Source: Adenanthera pavonina (lineage: Eukaryota; Streptophyta; Magnoliopsida; Fabales; Fabaceae). From it: 64,000 nt of DNA. Positions 34,986 through 46,473 of the stretch are shown here, piece by piece. The stretch is taken from the NCBI GenBank assembly GCA_026686845.1, contig JAIVEN010000012.1:8000501-8064500 (forward strand), given 5' to 3'. The position numbers and the translations under genes were made by a program. The notes beneath the pieces were generated by a model. That model did not search any database. It worked only from the letters and a program-made list of their open reading frames with translations, and had not been told where the DNA came from. Each line of letters begins with the position of its first letter. The stretch's first letter is position 1.

Positions 34986-35079
34986 TAATAAACTAATCCA
35001 AAGCAATATTAATAATTAATATATTCTTTTCTCTAAACTTAACTATTTTAGCCCAAATATAATGCTTTAAGAGCCTAAA

Positions 35080-35097
35080 CCTTCGGCTCTGATACCA
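35080..35097 (-). other. Primer-binding site of gypsy element D
   Basis: TGGTATCAGAGCCGAAGG on the - strand, five T residues after the LTR end GGTGTTACA. It matches initiator tRNA-Met and fixes the LTR at 35103 as 5' and the element direction as -. Confidence 0.9.
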
Positions 35098-35102
35098 AAA
35101 AA

Positions 35103-37975
35103 TGTAACACCTCATACAAGGGCCCCATTTATCATATATTAGATCATTTTAGATGCCAAATATGCTTGAAGAGAAGCTTGAATCAATTTAATTTCAAAAA
35201 CAGAATGTTCAATTTTCCTAGGTACTATTCACTTGGCAATTTCCATTTTACCCGATAAATTTTGAAAATTCATAACTAAATCTAAAAAAATTATCTTAAG
35301 GTGATTCAAGTCTCTAAAAATAGTTTAAAAGATTTTATACATGAGAAAAATATTAAACAGTAACTTCATTGGGCCAATTCATATAGTAAATTTTGTTGAC
35401 TTTTACTGTTCATTTAGTCATTTTTCTATCTTCCAGTTTTTTGATCTCAAATTTTAAAAATCATATTTCATTCTATTCATGACCAAATCATGCATACTTT
35501 ATATCATTTGAAATCTATATATGTCTACTTATAGAGATATTTTTCTTATATATTTATTTCACTTACATAGGGTATAACATTAACTTAAATTGTGAAGGGT
35601 TAAAATACTACTGTTAATGTTTTAGGAAAACTTATATATCTCTTATTTTATAGGTCTAATCACTTCCAAATCAATGTAATATGAAACTTAAGACATAGAC
35701 CTTTTTATACAAGTAAACAACTAAATTTTTGAAGCTCTATACGATTTTATGTTATCTTTTTTAAATTTTCAGTACCTAACTTTTAGTTTCCAGTTTTCCA
35801 TATATTGCCCTATTCTAAACTCTAACTATGAAAATTCACCATTAATTGTACACAACTCCAAATGGGGTGAATTAGATGTCATTTTCAAGATTGAGATGTC
35901 CTCTATCTGATATAAAAATCCCAAAAACCTATCCTCACATTAAGTATAGAAAAAGGATAAAATAAAAAATAAAAAGACACATTTGGAAAATGCTCTGTTT
36001 CAATCTATATTGCAATTTGCTTGCCAAAACCCATGCAAATGAACTCATTTTGGCATGAAGCTTAGTAGAATATAACTTCATATCACAAGATCCAGAACTG
36101 AAAATTCTCATACATTTTCTACAACATTACCATAATATTCACTATTTTACAATTTCATACAAAAGCAAGGCACCAATAACCATTCACATTATAACAAAAT
36201 GGCTTGCAACATCATCCACTCATCATTAGCTTCTTCATGAAACTAGCTCCTTCCTTAGCCCTTTTTCCTTTTTTTTCCCTAGCATGATTAGTCATTGAGC
36301 GAGTGTGAGATTCAAAGAATCTCAGTAGTAACAACCCATTCATACGATCTTCTTATCACACAATTCATGGAAACATCAAGAAAACATCAAATTATCACTT
36401 GAAACTTTTAATGCCATAACATTTCATAAAAATTTCAGTAAAGTTTCATTTTAAAATTTGGATATCTAGAGGTCATAAACCTCATCAATCAACTCAGCCA
36501 TTCATCACAAAGCATCATTATATACATATGGCATAGCAACAAGTTCATGAAATTCAAGTTTGATAACAATAAGTATAAATAGGTAAATTACTACCTTAAT
36601 GTATTCCCTTCCTTTCCAAACTTTATGCACCTATACTTTGACTTGCTTAAGCTTCCTTGAACGTATACATATCACCATTCAAGCCTTTTAGCCACTGGTT
36701 TCAAGAATTATATAACACCATACACACTAAACCGTAACTTTTTCATTTAGCTTTCCTTTGAGTTTTTCTTGAGTCCAACACTTGTACTTGACTAATTTGG
36801 ACCCAAGGAATTCATTTTTGAGGTCCAATTTATGAAATTCCAACCCTAAATGGAACCCTAGTCTGACCAAAATTCATGGAGGAAGAAGGAAAAATGATTT
36901 ACTTTGAAATTCAACAAACTACTACTAATTCCTTGTTTCAAGTTGCTAGCACCTAATTTCCCATAGGTTTATTGCATGAAAACTCCACTTTTTTCACTTC
37001 CTATCGATGGCAAAAAATTTTAACTCATGAGGAGGAGGAGAAAACTTCAACTAATTAACTCCCTACAAGCTAATCTTGAAACTAAAATTCTTAATCAAAG
37101 GAAGTAGCTTACCTTGATTGCCTTGATCTTCAACTTCACTTTCTCTTCTCTTTTCTCTCTTCTTGCTTTCTTTCTTTCTTGTGTTTTTCTCTCTCTATTT
37201 TCTGCTAAATGTCTCATGAAGATGGTGAGGAAAGAGAGGGATTAAATGGTTTAATCACACACTAATTAAGCACTTAACACTAATCATCTTTCTTAGCCAA
37301 AAATCAAAACTTCCTTTACAAGTCTTTGGCATGCCTTCCATGAGAAGTCTAGGACAAAAAAGTGAGCTGAAATGTCATGCCTAAGAGAGAGGAAATTGGC
37401 CAAAAACTACTTAATTTCTCATAGTCCAGATATATCTTGAACTAGGTAATTTTTAATTGTGTCAAAAAAATCACTTTTTATAGTAAATTAGTATTTTTGA
37501 GCTACAGAATTATTCCATATTTTCTTATATTTCCTTTATTATCTAGTCCCAAATGGCATCTGTGTATGGCTCATATCTTGTCCAGGTTTTTTTTTAACTG
37601 TCTATAGGGCCTACAATTTACTTTATCAGTTTTAAGTTACTTTTGGACACTCGATACTGATTATTTCTTATCCTTGAATATTAACTCTTAGTGCCATATA
37701 CCATTGGACTTCTCTTGTCAAGGGCTTCATTTTGACAATAATTTTGTATATTTACAAAATTACCCATAACCTAGGATTATATTATAATTTCTGAAACTTT
37801 CAAGTCATTAGGTGTAATTTTTCCCAAGAATTTTTTGCACCGTGAATTTTTTAGGCTTGGGAACATGGATGTCATTTTCATAATTTTTCAGGAGAAAAAA
37901 TATAATTTCTCATTTTTGCCATCCAACTGGGAGAAATAACCTCTTTATCCTTTTTCAAGAGAAAACGGTGTTTGT
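35103..37975 (-). mobile_element. 5' LTR of Ty3/gypsy element D, truncated
   Basis: Starts (plus coordinates) TGTAACACCTCATAC and is a reversed relative of the LTRs at 13016 and 14317. It shares the GAGATTC/GAATCTC hairpin (36306-36324) and the segment AAATTATACATAAAATTG-like upstream of the GGTTAAGGGTATTTT region. By comparison with the 14317 copy, roughly the first 490 bp of U3 are missing. The break near 37975 coincides with the start of a SIRE fragment. Confidence 0.75.
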
Positions 37976-37979
37976 CTGT

Positions 37980-38420
37980 TTTTACAAATTTTCTATGCAT
38001 TTCTAGATATTTTAATTTCTTTGGATGTTCAACATTCGGCTATTGGATCTCGTGTTTGTATTTTTCAATAAAGGACTTCAAAAATTTGAACTTTAAGAAT
38101 ACAAAGCTCATCTATTGAAACTTCTGTTGATGATACGTCTCTGACAGTCGAAATTCAAGACTAACATTCGATTGTTAAAGATGTCCCTTGGATATTAAGT
38201 CTTTGACAGATGAACTTTAAGGTTGAAAATTCATCTATCAAGATAGGCTCTCTACATACATAGACAATGTAACTGACCAAAATTTGAATTTTGACCACTA
38301 AAATTCATCTACAAGACGGTTACATAAGCAAATTCAAAGGGTCACACTCTGAACAGACGCAGCCCCATTCATCTTTCAATTGAAGTTATTCACCTTCTTT
38401 CTCAACCATCCTTAAATTCC
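37980..38420 (+). repeat. SIRE pol-env spacer with U3-like motifs (fragment C)
   Basis: Directly precedes the env-like ORF of SIRE fragment C. It contains decayed copies of the LTR motif set: GACAGTCGAAATTC, GACAGATGAACTTT, AAAATTTGAATTTTG, AAATTCATCTATCA and GAACAGACGCAG. It is homologous to the spacer of element B (48790-48994 and 50514-51130). No TATA box stands out. Confidence 0.6.
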
Positions 38421-38512
38421 TTTGGCTAAACCTCATTTTCCATTGATTAAACTTCAAACCAAACCTCACAAACATCTTCAGAGCATCTTTAAACATAAAT
38501 ATCTCACAAAAA

Positions 38513-40370
38513 TGGCTAGAGTGAAAAATGTCAATGTTGGGAAAAAGCAAGCTAGACCCAAAAATTCCACCAAATCTCAGTATGCTTCAAAGGAAGGAGA
38601 TACCCATAAAAAGAAAGTCGAATCCAATAAACAGACTCCATCTAAGAAACAGAAAATAACTCCAAAGATAGAATCAAAGAAACCAATCCCTATTGCACCT
38701 ACCTCGAGCACTGAGTCCAAGGAACTCCAGATGACCACGGAGCCTTTCTGCAACACTAAACAAATTTTGAACGAATTTACCATGAAATTTTTGCAAAGAA
38801 GGTAATAACCCTTTACTGCACTAATTTGGAGGAATTTCTAGTTTCAAACAACTTTGATGCTGGAATTTGGATGGGCAAATATAAAAATCTTTTGGAAATT
38901 ACAGAAAAATATGATGATGAAGTGATCAAAACTTAGTTTGTTGCATTGAAATATAATGACAAGAAGAGAAAGTACCAAGTAATTCTTAGGTTAGGAATCT
39001 ATGGCTATCAGATGACAATATCAATGATGTTTTAGAGATTCCTAGACAAGAGGGATTTAAGATTGATATTTTCACCTCCAAATACATGGATGAGGATGAG
39101 GATGCAGATGAGGAAAGTAGGGAATTTCTGAACTATAAAGAGAGCATAATTCTGGATGTACTCTTCAGAAGATGTGTAAATAAGCCTCCTCTGATAATTG
39201 TAAAGCCTTTTGACCTAAGTGCACAAGTGAGAGTTCTACACTATTTAGTGTCTAGGATTATTGTCAACAAGTGAGGAAGCTTTAATCTGATCACCAGGGC
39301 AAAGGCTCATCTAATGACAGCCTTAATTCGTAGAAAGGAGATCAACCTAGGACACATAATCTTTCAGAGGATTATCAAGGCTAGAGATCAAAGGACACAT
39401 AACCTCTATGGCCACCCCTAATACCATACTTGAACTCTTTGATTTCCTATTAGAGATGATGCCTAGTATTAGGGAGGAATAAAATGCCAAGTTTACACAC
39501 CTGCAAACTCAAATAACTGACCTAGCCAAGAATTTCAAAGTGATTACTGATGCATATAAAGACATCGAAAATTCAATCCCAACGACATCAGCACCCCCTC
39601 AAACTGGTACCTCAGAACCCTTGAAATCTATCTCTCCTCAAGCCCCAAGCCCTTTTGAACTAGACTCTCTTAATGCTACTGCTACTATTGTTGCTACCCC
39701 TCAAGCCTCCAGCAACGAAACCAATCCTAGTCCATCTTTGGATTATGCTATGGAGGAAGAAGCCATTCAAGGAGAAGGTTCTCATGAGCCAATAATGAAG
39801 GAAGCTTAAGACTCAGATCTGTCATCATAAGAGACAGAGCAAATGGAAAAGCTTGTTGCAGCTCTCACTATTACACCAATTATTCAAGCTGCTATCAACA
39901 CTGAAGGAGGCATCGTGCCCTATATTAACATTGTTTCTATTGCACATGATGCTATAATAGAAGCTCAAAAGAAAAAGCTTGATGAAATGTTTGCTCTTCC
40001 AGCTCCTCAAGCCTCACTCTCTAAATATGGCCTCTTAGTTAAACTACGGGCTAGGTTGCCCAATACTCAAAGGGAAATCTAGGAACTGATCTTTGAGTCT
40101 GATGATGAAATTGGGGAATCAGTCCCTCTTCCTCAAATACCTTCCTCTGTGCCATTTATATCAGTTCCTCTTCAAGCTATTCCCATGTCTCAAATACCTC
40201 CTCCCTCTGTACATGCTCCTACAACTGATGACGCCAAAAAAAGGGAGAAAAAGAATGGGTAAATTGAAGAAGCTGCAGCTAGACAATATGAAGTTGCTAG
40301 GTAATCATCAAAACTAAAGAACATTAAGCTCAAGGCCAAGAAGGAGTGACAAGCTATAGAATCTTAGGGT
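38513..40370 (+). pseudogene. SIRE env-like ORF (fragment C)
   Basis: The third ORF of SIRE/Maximus elements, lying between pol and the 3' LTR and called env-like from its position. The best start is the Met at 38513 (MARVKNVNVGKKQARPK), giving a Lys-rich N-terminus. The first frame stops at 38805 after a one-base frame break. Later pieces are 39086-39274 (FLNYKESIILDVLFRR), 39540-39809 (Ser/Thr/Pro-rich) and 39843-40082 (AQKKKLDEMFALPAPQ). No signal peptide or convincing membrane segment is visible, so an envelope function is not supported by the sequence itself. It is homologous throughout to the - strand copy at 46474-48700. Confidence 0.7.
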
Positions 40371-40632
40371 TTAGATCTTAGGATTCTGTATTTGTAATTT
40401 TGTCTATGTTGAACCTTGAATATGTGTGCTTGTTTTTAATTTAATTGAACATTTATACTAAATTTATGAATCAATGTAACCTGTTTTCATACTTCCTTTT
40501 CTATTCTCCTATAGTTTCAACTCTGATACATGTGCTGTATTTATATTCAAATTTTAATGTATATGTTAAGGGGGAGCTCTTAGAAGTAAACCCAAGTACT
40601 AATCCAATTTGCAAATAGTTTTGTCATCATCT

Positions 40633-40645
40633 AAAAGGGGGAGAA
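40633..40645 (+). other. Polypurine tract of SIRE fragment C
   Basis: AAAAGGGGGAGAA directly precedes the LTR start TGTTAAATCAG. This identifies the LTR as a 3' LTR on the + strand. Confidence 0.9.
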
Positions 40646-42062
40646 TGTTAAATCAGAAGTTTTGATGATTCCAAACAACTAGAGCTTGGAAAGGAGAATA
40701 TCAAAGGAGTATTAAATGACAAAGTAAAGAAATCCAATGAAGAATGTGTAAAGACTTAGTTGTTAGGATTTTTTACTATATACACTGGCTAAAAATTTTG
40801 ATTCTCACTCATTTTTGTTGTCACAGCACTTAAGCAAGTAATTTCATAGTTATCCTATGCTAGCATACATTAAATTTGAAAAACGCTGACTAACAAATAA
40901 ATTTTGCTATTGACTCATGTAATTTTGTGTAAAATTCAAACTTTGCTTTGTGAAATTCGAATATACAGAGGTTTTATCCCTAACAAATGAATTTCAGTTA
41001 TGAAATTCAAATTTCAGACTAATACGAATGTTGGTGAAGTTCAAAAAAAGTTCAGAGTCACCCTCTTTGATAATGAACTTTGAATTTCGAAATAAGAACT
41101 TGTGAGTCTTATTAGAGCATGCCTCTAACAGATGAACTTTATAGTTCAAAATTTGAATTTTACAGAGAAAAACTTTTGTACCATGTTGAACAAGCCTCTG
41201 ACAGACTAATTTCAACTTGTGAAATTCAAATTTCAAGTGCATTGTGAAATATGTAACAACTGTTCAAACTCAACAGATGCACTTCTGATATAAAAATTTG
41301 TATGTCCTAACATGGGATATCTGTAACAAACTCAAAATTTCAATGTCACATTTGAACAAACCTTTTGTCTTTGTGAAATTCGTCTGTTGCACCCCAAAAT
41401 TTGAATTTTGCATGTTAGACACATTAAATGCGGTTGGTGAACAATTATTTCTGTAGAGTAACCATTGGTTAAAGTTTCTAATGGCTAGATCTTATATCTA
41501 ACAATCAATTAAGTCATAAATCTATAAATATGACTTTATTTGAAGTTGTGAAAAAAGAATTTTGAGCTTGTCTTTGCAATTACTCTGCTAAATTTATGTG
41601 TCAAAGCCTTTTACCCACATACTGCATTTATTGCACTTTAACTTTCATATCTACTCTATTTTATAAAGTATTTATTCTGTGTAAAAAAATTTTCTTCATC
41701 TGGAAGAATGATTCTTTGTGAGAGGAGTCATAAAGGGAATTGGGAAACACTTGTAAGAGTGTTAAGAGTAGAATCTGAGTGTCCTAAGAATAGAGCACGA
41801 GTTTGTACTAAGACATTGCAATGAGCCCGTTGAATTCTTGCTGATAGTGAAAATCTCAAGTGGTGACTTTGGGACTGAACATAGGTCAAGTTGATCAGAC
41901 AAAACCAGGATAAATTTCCGAATCCTTTCTTTCCTTATCTTGCATCTACATTTATTTCACTACACTTTGTTTTTCTTTAAACTTTTGCTTTCACTATAAA
42001 CTTACATTTTTACAAAAAAATTTTGAACTTCTCACTTCACCCTCCTTCTTGGGAAGCCAACA
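40646..42062 (+). mobile_element. 3' LTR of SIRE fragment C
   Basis: 1417 bp, TGTTAAATCAG...GGAAGCCAACA. TATA box CTATAAATA at 41522-41530. It belongs with the shorter LTR group (about 1.42-1.51 kb; also 44693, 48995 and 55137). Only about one of six TTCGAA motif cores is intact, so it is old. The flank after it is ATCCC; the 5' half of the element is lost, so no duplication partner exists. Confidence 0.9.
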
Positions 42063-42140
42063 ATCCCACAAGTCCACTAATGTGTTTTAAAGGGTCTTTT
42101 GGAACATTACTTCTTGAAGCTTGAAGTTAGGCTTTGCTTT

Positions 42141-42584
42141 CTTGATAGTCTCCATCACGTTTGTCTTTGAATTATGTAACTACCACGTTACTATGGGATA
42201 ATGAGAAATTAGTCATCTGAGTAACTTACAGAGTGTTCAATTCATTTATCAAACCCTAAATAAACATGGGTACAAGGTGATATTGGAAACTTACATTTTC
42301 TTTATCAATCTCTGCTAAACTAGATATTCTAACTTCTCGAGAACAAGATATACACCTGCTTCCTTGATTGTCTCCATCACTTTTGCCTTTGAATTATGTA
42401 ACTACCACATTACCAGGGGATAAAAAGAAATTAGTCATTTGAGTAACATACAGCGTGATCAATTCATTTATCAAACCCTAAATAAACATGGGTGCAAGGT
42501 GAAATTGGAAACTTACATATTCTTTATCATTCTCTGCTAAACTAGATGTTTTAACTTCTCTAGACAAGATATACACCTGATCTT
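42141..42584. repeat. 222-bp tandem duplication in CACTA 2
   Basis: Two direct copies with a period of 222 bp (42141-42362 and 42363-42584), starting CTTGAT(A/T)GTCTCCATCAC. The copies differ by scattered substitutions, so the duplication is not recent. No coding frame runs through it. Confidence 0.85.
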
Positions 42585-42635
42585 AAGAAGCCATGAAAAT
42601 AAAAAATAAATTAGTCTCCAAATCAAATCTAGCTT

Positions 42636-42653
42636 TATATATATATATATATA
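42636..42653. repeat. TA dinucleotide microsatellite
   Basis: An uninterrupted run of about nine TA units. Confidence 0.85.
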
Positions 42654-42889
42654 AACCAAAATAAAGGCCTAACTTGCATGACAGATCAAACTGCATCAAG
42701 ATGACCTCAGCAGGTTTTAGTGTCTTGTTAATGCTTTCTTGTACCCTTCAAATTGAATGTGTTTTTATCTACCAAATGTCAAAATATATTAAGGAAACGG
42801 AAAAGAAATGTAAAACCCTAATCACTCTTTATCTAACTAAAATCGTTGAATAAATCATCTTAGCTCCAAAAAGAAAACAGAGAGGGAGA

Positions 42890-43470
42890 AAAACAGGGAT
42901 TGCAAGAATTGATTATAAGCATTCCATATACAATACTAGTCTCAAGGACAAATTCCATTAAAGCTAAAAAGAAAAAAACCCATGGTCATATTTGATTAAA
43001 AAGGGGAAAATGGCAAACCAGATTTGGGAAATAGCAAAAACTCACCGATCACCAAAAGGGGGAAATAGCAAACTAGATCTAGAAAGGGTACAAACAGTAG
43101 AGAACTTGAGAGAAAAAAGTGATACGATCCAAGGACGACATTGAGGAGGATCAAGCGAAGCAGCGAGTAGAGTGGGGACTAATGACCCTTCTAGGATGCA
43201 GATCGAGCAATGATGAGACGCTTAATGAATGTTTGAGTGCATGTAATGACCCTCCTTGGAAGCATATTGCTCTAGGGCACAGTGGTAATGACATCGTGGG
43301 ACTTGGTGAGAGCTAGGGCACAAGTGGCGAATCGAGTGATGGAGGTTAAGGGAGATCATCTTGAGAAAGGCGAAGGAAGGAGGAGGAGCAGGACAAGGAG
43401 CAGAGTTGGGGTGTTCAAGAGAGAAACGAGAGAGAAGGTGTTGGTCTTCAAAAATTTACAAGAGAAGTGA
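42890..43470. other. GC-richer segment inside the CACTA 2 right end
   Basis: Purine-rich on the + strand and GC-richer than its surroundings, next to the right subterminal repeats. It mirrors the segment at 10490-10958 in the first CACTA. Two overlapping + frames of 60-65 codons have biased Arg/Glu composition and no motif. A transposase 5' exon or promoter remnant is possible. Confidence 0.35.
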
Positions 43471-43574
43471 CAGCTTTAGTATACCTTCTTGCTAGCATTT
43501 GCTAAAAACCACACAAAAAAAAAAAAGAAATGTTTTCTTTTGCATTTTCCTGATGAAATGCAAACTTTAATCTC

Positions 43575-43995
43575 AAACAAAACATGGTGTTTATAAAACA
43601 AAGGCCAACTTTAACTTATTATAGTTGACGTTTGTCTTATAAACCCAACTAATGTTTTTATATTTTTATTTTTTATTAATTTGTAAATAAAATTAGTTGC
43701 CGTTTCTTTGGAAAGGCCAACTACCATTTTTATATTTTTTTATTTTTTATTAATTTTTAAATCATATTAGTTGGCGTTTCTTTATAAATGCTAACTAATA
43801 TTTATATATTTTTATTTTTAAATTTTTTAAATTATACTAGTTGGCCTTTCCTCATAAACGCCAACTAAGATACCAATTTTGGTTGACATTTTTTACAAAA
43901 ATATCAACTAAAGTAAACATTATCACATTTTAATTGGCATTTTTTAAAAAAGCACCAATTATTGGGTGCCAATAAATCCCCAAATTGGCATAGTT
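43575..43995. repeat. CACTA 2 right subterminal repeats
   Basis: Repeated TTAGTTGGCGTTTCTTTATAAA and AACGCCAACTAA half-sites as inverted pairs, separated by ATTTTTATATTTTTATT spacers. The outermost part is CCCCAAATTGGCATAGTT, the decayed terminus, followed by the GAA duplication. Confidence 0.8.
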
Positions 43996-43998
43996 GAA

Positions 43999-44522
43999 GG
44001 AAGGTTCATTGGCTTCCTTAGGCACGTGCGATCGATAAAAGAAGTGGGATATTGAAAAGTTTTGGGAAGTCATATGATATTTTAATCAATTTTCTCTTTA
44101 GTTCCTAAATTGACTCATAAAATGTATTAATTTCTCAAATAAATTTCAAATTTATTTATTTATTTTCCCCTTCATTTTTAATTGCAACCGTACGTCAGCT
44201 GCAAATATAACCAAGATAAATATTATAATTAGTATAAATTTATTTAATGCCATTGGTGTTTTATTTACAAATATAACCCACGTAAAAATTGAGATGTAAA
44301 ATTTGGTTATTGTATTAGTAACGAATAGACATATTATAGTTTTTTTTTTATCCAGCTATTAGATGACTTACATTTCATATATTTTGAAAACTAAATAAAG
44401 GAATGAGAAATTTCTTTAGAAATCAATCACAATCTCTATGTTCGTAGGCTTTCAATTTCAAAAAAGTAAATTTAGACAATACTACATATTTGTGTATGTA
44501 TTGTTTCTTCAATTTGAAGTAA
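43999..44522. other. Spacer, no gene
   Basis: Unassigned DNA between CACTA 2 and the Mutator-like element. It is AT-rich with a T tract near 44340. No coding frame. Confidence 0.4.
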
Positions 44523-44692
44523 GGGAAAAAGACAATTTAAGACCTTGTAATAAAAATATTTACCAATAAGGATCTCTAATTTCTTAAATCACCTAAAAGG
44601 ACCTAGTTTTGGTTGGGAAAATATTTTTTTGAATGGACAACATTATCTCTATGGAAATTAGTTCACTTTACTTGAAAATTTATGTTAGGATT

Positions 44693-46135
44693 GCTGGTTT
44701 CCCAAGAAGGGGGTGAATTGTGAAGTTCAAAATTTTTCTGCAAAAAGGTAAGTTCACAATGAAAGTAAAAGCTTGTAGAAAAATAAAGTGTAATATTGAA
44801 AATGAATGTAATTGCAAGATAAGGGAAGAAATGACTCAAAAATTTATCCTAATTCGATCTGATCTACTTGACTTATATCCAATCCTCAAGCCACTACTTG
44901 AGATTTACACTATCAGCAAGAATTCAACGAACTCCTTGTAATGCCTCAATACAGACTCATGCTCTATTATAAGAATACTCAAATTTTACACTCAATACTC
45001 TTAGAAGTGTTTCCTAATTCCCTTTGCAATTTCCTTCACAAAGATTCTTTCTTCCAGATGAAAAAAAGATTTTACACAATATGATTACTCTTTAGAATAT
45101 AGTAGATATGAATGTTAAGGTACAATAAATGCAGTGTATGGGTGAAATGGCTTTGATACAGAAATTTGGCAGAGTTTTTGCAAAGACAAGTTTAAAATCA
45201 TTACCCACAACTTCAAAAAAAGTTATATTCATAGATTTGTAACTTAACTAGTCGTTAGACACAAGATCTAGCCGTTAGAAACTTTAACCAACAGTTACTC
45301 TGCAGAAATAGCCGTTCACCAACCGTATTTAATATGTCTAACATGCCAAAATTCAAATTTTGGGGAACAACAGAAGAATTTCACAGAGACAGAAGCTTAA
45401 GGATTTCAATGTTAAACTTTAAAATTCATCTATTCAAATGTGACATTCGAATTTTGAGTTTGTCAAAAATATCTCATATTGGAATATACGAATTTTCATA
45501 TCAAAAGTGAATCTGATAAGTTTAAACAGTTGTCTCATGTTGTCATAGTGCACTTGAAACTCAAATTTTAGAAACTGAAATTCGTCTGTTATAGGCTTGT
45601 TTTACAAGACACAAAAGTTCTTCTATATGAAATTCAAATGTTGAATTACAAACTTCATTTGTCAGAGAGGTCACTCTGAACTCTCTTTTGAACTCCACTA
45701 ACATTCAAATTTTGACTAAATTTCATATAAATTTTGCACACATTCACTATTAGTGCTTAGCCCAAAATTTGAATTTCATAACTAAAATTTATCTGTCAAA
45801 GATAAAACCTCTGTATATTGAAATTTTACTAAACAATGTTCAAATTTTACATAAAATACACATGAGTCTACTCCAAAATTCATCTAATAGTCACTATTTT
45901 TCAAACTTAACATGTACTAACATAGGATAACTGTGAAATTACTTGTTTAAGTGTTGTGGTAACATGAATAAGTGAGAATTAAAGCTTTTTACCTAGTGTA
46001 CATAGTGAAAAATCCTAAAATCTAAGTCTTCACACATTGTTTATTGGATTTCTTCACTTTGTCATTTAATACTCCTTTGATATTCTCCTTTCTAAGTTCT
46101 AGTTGTTTGGAATCATCAAAACTTCTGATTCAACA
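44693..46135 (-). mobile_element. 3' LTR of SIRE element B
   Basis: 1443 bp, TGTTAGGATTGC...TGATTCAACA, next to a polypurine tract. The TATA box complement is altered to TATTCATAG (45226-45234). About one of seven TTCGAA motif cores is intact. A fully matching MSA-type site TCTAACGGCTA lies on the - strand near 45271-45281. Confidence 0.95.
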
Positions 46136-46150
46136 TTCTCCTCCTTTTTA
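46136..46150 (-). other. Polypurine tract of SIRE element B
   Basis: On the - strand AAAAAGGAGGAGAA directly precedes the 3' LTR. Confidence 0.85.
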
Positions 46151-46473
46151 TGATGACAAAATAACTTGCAAATTGGATTAGTACTTGGGTTTGTTCTAAG
46201 AGCTCCCTCTCAACATATGCATTAAAATTCAAATATCAATATAGCATATATATTATAGTTGAAACTGTAGGAGAATAGAAAAGGAAATATGGAAACAAGT
46301 TGCATTGATTCATTTAGGCCTATAAATTCAGTACATATATGCAACCAAATTCAACCAAATTTAAACATAATGAAGTACTATACATTAACCATATAAGACA
46401 AATATAACATAATAAAGGACAAAATCCTAACAAAGGTCCTAAAGATTTAAGCTCCTAAAAGATCTATAGCTTG

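Larger units (their letters stand above)
28042..43995. mobile_element. Second CACTA-type transposon, filled with nested elements
   Basis: The left end is CACTACACCAAAAAAGGG, the classical CACTA terminus. The right end, read inward, is AACTATGCCAATTTGGGG, a decayed version. A 3-bp duplication GAA flanks both (28039-28041 and 43996-43998). Both ends carry several hundred bases of GTTGGCGTTTAT / ATAAACGCCAAC subterminal repeats. No transposase is readable. The inner part contains gypsy element D, a hAT-type element, a SIRE solo LTR and a SIRE 3' fragment, so the original element was much smaller than 16 kb. Confidence 0.75.

Noticed and set aside
43119..43470. Two overlapping Arg/Glu-rich frames near the CACTA 2 right end
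   Set aside because: Short, overlapping in different frames, no motif; kept only as part of a GC-richer segment.
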